Shown here: positions 1-5,250 of the stretch, in pieces | How the letters are laid out: the number at the start of each line of letters is the position of its first letter | Numbering within the stretch: the first letter of the stretch is position 1 | NCBI GenBank assembly: GCA_026392575.1 | Contig: JAPLBU010000038.1 | Span: forward strand, 1-7,569 | Direction: 5' to 3' | Source of the DNA: Actinomycetota bacterium | Lineage (GTDB): Bacteria; Actinomycetota; Actinomycetes; S36-B12 | Length of the DNA stretch: 7,569 nucleotides | Notes under the pieces: generated by a model | What the model saw: the letters and a program-made list of their open reading frames with translations, nothing else | Databases searched by the model: none | Told to the model about the DNA's origin: nothing | Position numbers and translations under genes: made by a program

Positions 1-720
1 AAGGATGCCAAGGTCTACAGCTACTACAAGGACGCGGCCGACGGCAAGCTCTACTTCTCCGCCTCGGGCGGTTACAAGGTCCAGCCGGAACCGGTCGGCG
101 TGCAGTTCAAGGTTCCCGTCGCCGACGTCGTCGATGCGGCGACCTACGACTACATGGAGCAGGGGATCACCACGACGACCGAGCAGAAGGAGTACTCCGA
201 CGACTTCGGCAACTTCATCTCCGCGTACACGCCGATCCTCGACGACGCCGGGAACTCGATCGGAGCCATCGGCCTGGACTACCCGCAGTCCTACGTGGCC
301 GAGGTTCAGGACGGTGTCCGCCGTCAGCTGTTCCCGGTGCTCGCCCTCAGCTACGTCGTGCTGCTGCTGCTGGTGCTGGTGCTGTCCACCTCGCTGGCGC
401 GACCACTTCGCCGCCTCACCGCCGCGACAGGCCGCATCGCCAACGGTGAGTACGACCTCGATGTGACCGGACTGGTCCGTACAAGGTTCCCGGACGAGAT
501 GTACACGCTGGCGGAATCATTCGCGGAAATGGCCCGGAAGGTCGGACTGCGTGAGCGCTCCCTGACCCGCGAGGTCCAGCGCTTGAAGGTCGAGATCGAC
601 CACGCCCGGCGCGAGGAATCCGTCAAGGAGATCACGGAGAGCGACTTCTTCTCCGACTTGACCTCGAAGGCTGCGGAGATGCGGCGCAAGGCGCGCGGCG
701 AGACCGACGGCGACAGCTGA
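1..720 (+). CDS. Cache-HAMP membrane sensor lacking an output domain (5'-truncated by window)
   Basis: The reading frame is open from base 1, so the N-terminus lies outside the window and 239 residues are visible. Residues 1-110 look like the membrane-proximal part of an extracytoplasmic Cache/PAS-like sensor, with the typical pattern FISAYTPILDDAGNSIGAIG at about 72-91. A single strongly hydrophobic segment at about 113-133 (VLALSYVVLLLLVLVLS) is the second membrane helix. A HAMP-like region follows (about 133-185, starting ARPLRRLTAATGRI), then a charged coiled-coil stretch (REVQRLKVEIDHARREE). The protein ends about 30 residues after the motif EITESDFF (210-217). No histidine kinase, GGDEF, cyclase or methyl-accepting domain is present, so output is probably by protein contact through the tail. 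The tail aligns without gaps to the end of the second sensor at 3718-5013. The TGA stop overlaps the ATG of the next gene (TGATG), indicating translational coupling with the GNAT-like gene. The ligand is unknown. The sensor architecture is confident; the cellular role is not. Confidence 0.85.
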   Translation, partial: KDAKVYSYYKDAADGKLYFSASGGYKVQPEPVGVQFKVPVADVVDAATYDYMEQGITTTTEQKEYSDDFGNFISAYTPILDDAGNSIGAIGLDYPQSYVAEVQDGVRRQLFPVLALSYVVLLLLVLVLSTSLARPLRRLTAATGRIANGEYDLDVTGLVRTRFPDEMYTLAESFAEMARKVGLRERSLTREVQRLKVEIDHARREESVKEITESDFFSDLTSKAAEMRRKARGETDGDS

Positions 721-1415
721 TGCCGACGGGCTTCGATATCACTGGCGCCCCGGGACTCCGGGGCGTCGACGTGATGGGGCCCGATGCCGACCCCCGTCTG
801 CTCGCAGATCTGCAGGCCGTGCACCTCCGGCACTTCCCCGACCACCCCCACATCGTCGACGAAATGGCCGATGCCGTCGCCAACGGGTCCTTCGATCCCG
901 AGGTCGTCGTGCACCAGTGGCTGCTCACCCTCGACGGCGAGCCCGTGGGTGAGTACATCTTCCACGTCAACACCCGCCGCGGCGTCATGCTGCGCCACTT
1001 CCTGGCCGTTGACCAGCCCGCTCGCAAGCGCCTCCCCCTGCGCTGGCTGGGCAACATCACCGCGCAGGTCCAGGCACAGGGTGAGGCCGACTCCGTCGGC
1101 GCGCGAAGCCCCTTGCTGGTCATGATGAGCGAGGTCAAGCCGAGCCACCTCGAAGGCTGGCGTCGGCTGGGCTACCGGACCCTGGAGATCGGCTACCTCG
1201 AGCCCTTCCACGGCAAGCACTGGCCCGACTTCGGCCCGCCCGAGTTCTTCGAGATGACGCCATGCGTGAAGCTGACGGACGAGGGCGCCAGCCGACCGAT
1301 CAGCGAGGTCGCCCAGGCTGCGGTCTACGCCTTCTCCATCGACCACTACCGGCTGCCCGAGGACAACGCGACGGTACTGGCCATGCTCGAACGCGCACGT
1401 GCCCTCGAGTCGTGA
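720..1415 (+). CDS. Divergent GNAT-like acyltransferase
   Basis: This encodes a soluble 231-residue protein with no signal peptide or membrane segment. The central part fits the GNAT acyl-CoA N-acyltransferase fold. A strand with DGEPVGEYIFHV (about 76-87) precedes the strand GVMLRHFLAVDQPARKR (about 94-110). The latter sits where GNATs carry the V-x-P-x-x-R-x-x-G acyl-CoA pyrophosphate loop and helix, continuing through RWLGNITAQVQAQ. A later strand LLVMMSEVK and the helix SHLEGWRRLGYRTLEI correspond to the usual beta5 / W-x-x-LGY region. The Q/R-x-x-G-x-G/A loop is not canonical, so catalysis is not assured. The acceptor substrate cannot be predicted. The start ATG overlaps the TGA of the sensor gene by one base, implying coupled translation and a shared role. 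The gene converges on the MFS gene, with only 10 bases between the stop codons. A degenerate acyltransferase used as a binding domain is an alternative. Confidence 0.7.
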   Translation: MPTGFDITGAPGLRGVDVMGPDADPRLLADLQAVHLRHFPDHPHIVDEMADAVANGSFDPEVVVHQWLLTLDGEPVGEYIFHVNTRRGVMLRHFLAVDQPARKRLPLRWLGNITAQVQAQGEADSVGARSPLLVMMSEVKPSHLEGWRRLGYRTLEIGYLEPFHGKHWPDFGPPEFFEMTPCVKLTDEGASRPISEVAQAAVYAFSIDHYRLPEDNATVLAMLERARALES

Positions 1416-1442
1416 GAGAGCCCCGCTAGCCGAAGTCGAGGG
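1402..1442. terminator. Weak inverted repeat spanning the convergent gene ends
   Basis: CCCTCGA at 1402-1408 is complementary to TCGAGGG at 1436-1442, giving a 7-bp stem with a 27-base loop. The dyad spans the stop codons of both convergent genes, each arm lying inside one coding sequence. No T-tract follows on either strand. It is the only candidate for a bidirectional terminator here because the gap between the genes is only 10 bases. It could equally be chance, and the two transcripts may simply overlap. Confidence 0.25.
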
Positions 1443-2859
1443 TGCGGTTCTGCTTGCGACGCCTTAGCCGCCAGTTCATCAGGCTGTCGTCCCAGCCTCG
1501 GACAACCGAGATGGACGGCCGGATCGCGAATGCTGCGATGACGGCCGCGATGAGCGGGACGACCCACGCGACTCCCACCGCCAGGCCGATCAGGCCGATG
1601 GGGCCGGCGATGATCAGGCCAAGGGCAATCGGCCCCAGATCGACGAAGAAGGACACGCGCGCGCGCCGCTCGTCGGGTACCAGGGCCAGCGCCGCGCGAC
1701 GGGTGTTCTCGTCAACCGTCCAGCGCGGGATGCGGACAAGCGCGATGCCGATCACGAGCACGGCGATCGATCCCATTGCCGATCCCACGGCCAGTACGAG
1801 GCCAGCAAGCACAGCGGCGATCGGCAGGATCATCAGCGTGCCCGGGATCCCGAGACGATCCTGCACGCGCCGTGCTGCCAGTTTCTGGATCAGCCAGCAC
1901 AGGATGAAGACACCGAAGGTGACCGATCCGATCAGGATCTGCAGTGATGATGCGTCGGAGCCGAGGATGGTCCCGACCCCGGACAGGAACGCCAGATGGG
2001 CCGTCATCGTGGCCGTGAACGTGATCAGCGAGGCGATGAGCAGGGTCCGCCATACCTTGACCCCGTTGATGAACTCCCACGCACCGGCCAGCGACTCGCG
2101 CAGGTTCTCGTCCTTCGACGTGCCCTTCGCTGCCGCGGTGTGACGCAGGCGGTGGGGCAGCCATAGGGCGATGAAGATGCAGACAATCGGATCGAGGATC
2201 AGCAGGGCCCACAGCGGGATGCCGAGCGGGTTCATGGCGAGCGGTGCGAAGGCGGACACGGCAAGGCCGGCCAGTTGGCCGAGGTAGGTCCACGCGACGA
2301 TCCAGCCGAAGATCTTGCGACCCTCGGCCACGTTGAACTCATCGCCGGCGAGGCTCCACACGAGCAGGGGCACCAGGAAGTTGAGCTGGTCGGCCAGCAG
2401 CCAGACCGCACCGGTGGCCGCCACCTGCCATACGGACAGGGAGATGAAGATGATCGCGATCGTGAACACGGCGGCATACCCGAAGCCAACGGCCCGCAGC
2501 ATGGGCAGCCGCGCCCGATGGTCGACGTACTTGAACTGAAACAGGGCAACGGCGATGAGCGTCAACCCGCCGAGCGGGTACATGTAGATGAGCGAACTCG
2601 GGCCGGCAAGGGCGATCATCTGGCTTGCGCCGACAACCTCGGTCAGGAAGCCCGCGAAGGAGACGGCGATCAGGGCCACGGCCAGCGGCCAGGCGCGGCG
2701 CCTCAGGGTGGGTCCGCCCATCTCAGCGCGGAGCTCCCCCCGCTCGCGCTGAACGGGGGCCTCTGCCTCAGGCTTCGGGCTCGCCGGCTCCCTGGCAGCT
2801 ACCTCGCTCTTCCGAGCTGCCAGGAAGTCCCAGGGATCGACATCCCCGTCGCTCACCAT
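1426..2859 (-). CDS. MFS carrier, nucleotide-transporter-like (Npt1/Npt2, ATP/ADP translocase-like)
   Basis: This is a 477-residue inner-membrane protein. A hydrophilic, Pro/Glu-rich N-terminus of about 55 residues precedes some 12 hydrophobic helices in a 6+6 layout, split by a charged loop (RHTAAAKGTSKDENLRES). The C-terminal tail is cationic (SLMNWRLRRRKQNR). The segment GDEFNVAEGRKIFGWIVAWT, followed by a Gly-rich helix, resembles the region after helix 4 in ATP/ADP translocase-like MFS proteins. The stretch VDENTRRAALALVPDERRAR resembles their helix 10-11 loop. The substrate cannot be read from sequence, and the protein may act as a sensor or partner instead of a true nucleotide exchanger. 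The ATG at 2859 is chosen because it follows the ATPase stop codon after 2 bases. An upstream in-frame GTG at 2907 would overlap the ATPase gene by 46 bases. Very likely co-transcribed and translationally coupled with the ATPase. Confidence 0.8.
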   Translation of the reverse strand: MVSDGDVDPWDFLAARKSEVAAREPASPKPEAEAPVQRERGELRAEMGGPTLRRRAWPLAVALIAVSFAGFLTEVVGASQMIALAGPSSLIYMYPLGGLTLIAVALFQFKYVDHRARLPMLRAVGFGYAAVFTIAIIFISLSVWQVAATGAVWLLADQLNFLVPLLVWSLAGDEFNVAEGRKIFGWIVAWTYLGQLAGLAVSAFAPLAMNPLGIPLWALLILDPIVCIFIALWLPHRLRHTAAAKGTSKDENLRESLAGAWEFINGVKVWRTLLIASLITFTATMTAHLAFLSGVGTILGSDASSLQILIGSVTFGVFILCWLIQKLAARRVQDRLGIPGTLMILPIAAVLAGLVLAVGSAMGSIAVLVIGIALVRIPRWTVDENTRRAALALVPDERRARVSFFVDLGPIALGLIIAGPIGLIGLAVGVAWVVPLIAAVIAAFAIRPSISVVRGWDDSLMNWRLRRRKQNRTLDFG

Positions 2860-2861
2860 GG

Positions 2862-3626
2862 TTACTGGCTGACCCGCTGGGCCACTGCTCGGATGCCCGC
2901 CGACCACGCTGAGTCCGGAGAGGTCAGCGAGAACAGCCCACCAGAGGCGTTCTGCACGACCTCCTCGGACAGCGGCAGGATGGCGGCGACCTCAGCCGCG
3001 TATGCCGCGTTCATCTGCTCCCGCAGGTCGTCGAGATCGACACCGTTCGGAACCTTGTTCACGACGAGGTACAGGGCAGGAACATCAAGGCGACGCGCGA
3101 CGTCGACGGTGACCGCTGTGCCCTGGAAGTCCTGCCGGTCAGGGCGCAGGATCAACAGGAGGATGTCGCTGATCGTGATGGAGAGCAGGGTCTCCTCGTT
3201 GAGACCCGGGTGGGTGTCGATGAGCAGGTAGTCGAGCTGCAGGTCCTTCGCCAGATCGCGGAAGCCGTCGTTGAGCGTCCCGACGTCGTAGCCCTCGCGA
3301 AGCACTCGCGCGATGTCGCCCGCCTTCATGCTCGACGGCACCAGGAACAATGCACCACCGTCGGCCACATCGATGTCCGCAGCGATCACCGACGTCACAT
3401 CGTGCGCGGTGTCCTTAATGGGCATTTTGCCCCAAAGGTAATCATTCAGGGTGTTGTCGAGGTCATCCGAGAATCCGAAGAGCACGTGAATGCCCGGGCT
3501 CTGGATGTCCGTGTCGATAACGCCCACGCGGTTACCGGCCGCTGCCAACTGGGCCGCCAGGTTCGACGTGGTGTTGCTCTTGCCGGTACCACCACGGAAG
3601 GAGTGGACGGAGATGACAGTGGTCAT
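2862..3626 (-). CDS. MinD/ParA-like P-loop ATPase with variant Walker A
   Basis: This is a 254-residue cytoplasmic SIMIBI-class ATPase of the MinD/ParA group. The deviant Walker A is FRGGTGKSNTTSN (residues 10-22). The phosphate-loop lysine K16 and Mg-binding S17 are kept, but the group's signature lysine (the first K of KGGVGKT) is Arg11. The A' motif VGVIDTDIQSPGIHVLFG (34-51) supplies D38 and D40. Walker B is LLIDTHPG (134-141, D137), and VVNKVP (188-193) is the usual base-recognition strand. Length is normal for stand-alone MinD/ParA proteins. No DNA-binding N-terminal domain and no clear MinD-type C-terminal amphipathic membrane helix are seen. Chromosome or plasmid partition is unlikely because no parB or parS-like element is nearby. 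Its partners are an MFS carrier 2 bases downstream and divergent membrane sensors. From memory, the HSFRGGTGKSN type of ATPase is also found in cyanobacteria and other phyla, so the Arg is probably a subfamily trait. Confidence 0.9.
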   Translation of the reverse strand: MTTVISVHSFRGGTGKSNTTSNLAAQLAAAGNRVGVIDTDIQSPGIHVLFGFSDDLDNTLNDYLWGKMPIKDTAHDVTSVIAADIDVADGGALFLVPSSMKAGDIARVLREGYDVGTLNDGFRDLAKDLQLDYLLIDTHPGLNEETLLSITISDILLLILRPDRQDFQGTAVTVDVARRLDVPALYLVVNKVPNGVDLDDLREQMNAAYAAEVAAILPLSEEVVQNASGGLFSLTSPDSAWSAGIRAVAQRVSQ

Positions 3627-3632
3627 GGGGGG

Positions 3633-3638
3633 CCTTTC
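3633..3638 (-). promoter_or_regulatory. Ribosome binding site of the ATPase gene
   Basis: On the minus strand GAAAGG lies 6 bases upstream of the ATG at 3626, a normal Shine-Dalgarno spacing. It supports 3626 as the start of the ATPase. No comparable site precedes the divergent sensor gene. Confidence 0.7.
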
Positions 3639-3664
3639 AAGGGGCGCGGGGAGTGACGGAGCGG

Positions 3665-3693
3665 ACTATACGGGTTACCGCATGCCGGAACCC
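3665..3693 (-). promoter_or_regulatory. Candidate promoter of the ATPase-MFS operon
   Basis: The minus strand reads TATAGT at 3670-3665, a good TANNNT -10 element. GGGTTC lies 17 bases upstream (3693-3688) as a weak -35. Transcription would start near 3658, leaving a leader of about 30 bases that includes the Shine-Dalgarno site. The spacer is occupied by the 26-bp palindrome at 3670-3695, a position from which a bound regulator would block RNA polymerase. The -35 is poor, so activation or recognition mainly through the -10 is possible. Confidence 0.45.
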
Positions 3694-3695
3694 GT
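3670..3695. promoter_or_regulatory. 26-bp near-perfect palindrome, candidate operator
   Basis: The outer arms ACGGGTT (3670-3676) and AACCCGT (3689-3695) are perfectly complementary, and the centre GCATGC (3680-3685) is self-complementary. Overall 11 of 13 base pairs match about the axis between 3682 and 3683. The site lies in the roughly 90-base region between the divergent ATPase and sensor genes, inside the candidate ATPase promoter. It has the size and symmetry of a dimeric repressor site. No regulator gene is in the window, so the protein that binds it is unknown. If the sensor start were the ATG at 3682, the dyad would overlap its start codon. Confidence 0.55.
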
Positions 3696-3717
3696 GCGGC
3701 GTTCGCATTCGGACACA

Positions 3718-5013
3718 ATGTTCACCATGTCTGCCGATCCCGCCAGCGCCTCCACCACCGCTGCACCCGGCCGGAGAAGGTCCGGCCTCGGCTATCGGAT
3801 CGCAATTCTCATCGCGGTGCTGCTGGCGGCCTCGGCCATCGTCACCACCCTGTTCTCGGTCCGGGCAGTGCAGTCCGCCATGTATGCGCAGACGAGTGAG
3901 TCCGTCGACAACATCCACACCGCGGTCGGCGAGATCATCTCCGTCGAGTATGAGAGCGTCACGGCCTTCCGCGAGGCGTCACTCGAGCGCCGCCGGAAGG
4001 AACTTGAATCGGTTGCCGCCCCCATCTCCACCGCACTCGACGCCCTGCGCTCGGAGGCGGCCACGGGGCAGACCACCGAGGCGGAAGCCAAGGCGACTGC
4101 ACTGGAGATGCTCAAGACGATCCGCTACGGCAACAAGGACTACTTCTTCACCTACGACCGCAGCATGACTGCCATCGCCCACCCGGATGCGAAGTTCCAG
4201 GGTCGCAACCTGATCGATCTCCAGGATGCCGACGGCAAGTACGTCCTTCGCGAGATCCGCGACGTCGCACTCAATCAGGGCAGCGGCTTCGTCGAGTATC
4301 GCTGGGTGCGACTCAACGAGGACAAGCCCAGTCCGAAGATCGGCTATGTCTTCCACTACGAGCCGTGGGACTGGATCATCGGCACCGGCGTCTACGTCGA
4401 CGACATCGAGGCCGAGGCGCAGCAGCGGTTGGCCGCCGAGCAGGCCCAACTCGCCACGACATTCGACGATGTCCAGTTCAGTCAGGACGGCTTCTTCTTC
4501 ATCCTCGACCAGAGCGGGACGGTCGTCGTCGCACCACAGGGTCACGACCTATCGAGACTGGCCTCCACCCCCTCGGGGCAGCAGTACGTGCAGAGCATCA
4601 TTGCCGCCGCCCCCGCAACGGACGGTCCGACCACGACCCTCAATGCCGACGTGGCTGTCAAGGGAGACCAGTCCGAGGTCTGGTCGACCACGATCTCCAC
4701 ATTCACGCCACTGGGGTGGATCCTCGTATCTGCCGTACCCGAGGCCGTCCTCGAAGCACCGGGGCGCACCCTCGCCTGGCAACAGGCAGGCCTGAGCCTG
4801 GTCGTGCTGCTCATCGGCCTGGTGAGCGGCCTGCTGCTGAGCCGCCGCCTCATCCGTCCCCTTGAGGCCGTGAAGCTGTCCGTCCAGATCGACCGGACCA
4901 AGGTCGACGAGGCGGTGAGCGACATTGCCGATAGCGACTACTTCCAGCGGATCAAGGAACGTGCCGAGGAACTGCGCTGGAACAGGCGCGAGGAACCCCC
5001 GACGGACGAATAG
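3718..5013 (+). CDS. Double-Cache membrane sensor with short output-less cytoplasmic tail
   Basis: This encodes 431 residues from the ATG at 3718. In-frame ATGs at 3727 and 3682 and a GTG at 3694 are alternatives; none has a clear Shine-Dalgarno site, so leaderless translation is possible. The order is a membrane helix (about 26-48), then an extracytoplasmic Cache_2 domain with the hallmark pattern IRYGNKDYFFTYDRSMTAIA (135-154) and closing strand DWIIGTGVYVDDIEAE. A second Cache-like unit follows (QDGFFFILDQSGTVVVAPQG, about 256-275, to LGWILVSAVPEAVLEAP near 347), then a second helix (about 356-375). Only some 55 cytoplasmic residues remain. These begin like a HAMP domain (SRRLIRPLEAV) but lack its second helix. 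They end in a tail containing DIADSDYF that matches the tail of the sensor at 1-720. Cache_2 domains typically bind small metabolites such as carboxylates; the ligand here is unknown. The gene is divergent from the ATPase and ends against an SDR gene remnant. Confidence 0.85.
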   Translation: MFTMSADPASASTTAAPGRRRSGLGYRIAILIAVLLAASAIVTTLFSVRAVQSAMYAQTSESVDNIHTAVGEIISVEYESVTAFREASLERRRKELESVAAPISTALDALRSEAATGQTTEAEAKATALEMLKTIRYGNKDYFFTYDRSMTAIAHPDAKFQGRNLIDLQDADGKYVLREIRDVALNQGSGFVEYRWVRLNEDKPSPKIGYVFHYEPWDWIIGTGVYVDDIEAEAQQRLAAEQAQLATTFDDVQFSQDGFFFILDQSGTVVVAPQGHDLSRLASTPSGQQYVQSIIAAAPATDGPTTTLNADVAVKGDQSEVWSTTISTFTPLGWILVSAVPEAVLEAPGRTLAWQQAGLSLVVLLIGLVSGLLLSRRLIRPLEAVKLSVQIDRTKVDEAVSDIADSDYFQRIKERAEELRWNRREEPPTDE

Positions 5014-5015
5014 CC

Positions 5016-5129
5016 GGCCGGTTCGGCACTCCTGATGAGACCGCCGCGGCGGCCCTGTGGCGGTGCTCCGGTGCGTCCGCCTTCACCATCGCCACGCTCG
5101 CCGTCGACGGCGGCTACCTGTCCCGCTAG
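5016..5129 (+). pseudogene. C-terminal remnant of a short-chain dehydrogenase/reductase
   Basis: Directly after the sensor stop codon, frame 3 reads GRFGTPDETAAAALWRCS (5016-5069) and ends TLAVDGGYLSR (5094-5126) with a TAG at 5127-5129. This matches the last 40 or so residues of classical SDR oxidoreductases: the G-R-x-G-x-P-x-E-I-A helix start and the C-terminal VDGGY signature. The catalytic Tyr-x-x-x-Lys and the Rossmann fold are absent, since the frame upstream is sensor coding sequence. There is no start codon or ribosome binding site. The usual F-x-T-G-A-T-L stretch appears as FTIATL, one residue short with the Gly lost, which fits decay. It is too short to function and is best read as the 3' end of an older gene that was convergent with rpoC. 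The match was made by eye. Confidence 0.75.
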
Positions 5130-5137
5130 CTGCACGC

Positions 5138-5195
5138 CGAACGGCCCGTTGTGGCTGCTTCCGGCACGCCGCAACCAGCCACAACGGGCCGTTCG
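5138..5195. terminator. 20-bp perfect inverted repeat, 18-base loop
   Basis: CGAACGGCCCGTTGTGGCTG (5138-5157) is the exact reverse complement of 5176-5195, enclosing an 18-base loop. It begins 8 bases after the stop codon of the SDR remnant, so it was probably that gene's terminator and may now end the sensor transcript. There is no T-tract on either side. It would therefore be a U-tract-less terminator of the kind proposed for actinomycetes, or an RNA-stabilising hairpin. Each arm also contains a small internal dyad, AACGG-C-CCGTT. Confidence 0.65.
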
Positions 5196-5200
5196 AAGCA

Positions 5201-5241
5201 AACGGAAGGGGCCGGGCGCAGTGCGCCCGGCCCCTTCCGTT
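5201..5241. terminator. Very strong hairpin, likely rpoC terminator (bidirectional)
   Basis: AACGGAAGGGGCCGGGCGCA (5201-5220) is the exact reverse complement of 5222-5241 about the single base G5221. The folded RNA would have a 19-bp G/C-rich stem with a 3-base loop. It starts 9 bases past the rpoC stop codon on the minus strand. Flanking T content is modest (CCGTTTGCTTCG on the minus strand, CCGTTCTTACG on the plus strand), so it is not a textbook U-tract terminator. Its symmetry and its place between convergent genes argue for two-way use. Confidence 0.8.
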
Positions 5242-5250
5242 CTTACGTGA

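Noticed and set aside
351..1346. Long minus-strand open frame opposite the first sensor and the GNAT-like gene
   Set aside because: It is antisense to two well-supported genes, its composition is typical of high-G+C shadow frames, and it shows no recognisable domain.
2860..2907. Upstream GTG start (2907) for the MFS gene
   Set aside because: It would overlap the ATPase gene by 46 bases. The ATG at 2859, 2 bases after the ATPase stop codon, is the normal coupled arrangement.
2275..3231. 318-codon plus-strand open frame opposite the MFS and ATPase genes
   Set aside because: The MFS helices and Walker motifs on the minus strand explain this DNA; the plus-strand translation is low-complexity and charged with no fold signal.
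2862..3626. Chromosome or plasmid partition ParA
   Set aside because: No parB, parS-like repeats or replication gene is nearby, and the variant Walker A and membrane-protein neighbours point to another role.
3490..3717. N-terminal extension of the second sensor to 3490
   Set aside because: It would overlap the start of the ATPase gene and its ribosome binding site; the membrane helix and Cache domains need nothing upstream of about 3718.
3718..5013. Chemoreceptor or histidine kinase
   Set aside because: Only about 55 cytoplasmic residues follow the last helix, with no methyl-accepting hairpin, H-box or ATP-binding domain.
5138..5241. CRISPR repeats or insertion-sequence ends
   Set aside because: The two dyads differ in sequence, there is no spacer series, and no transposase or target duplication is seen.
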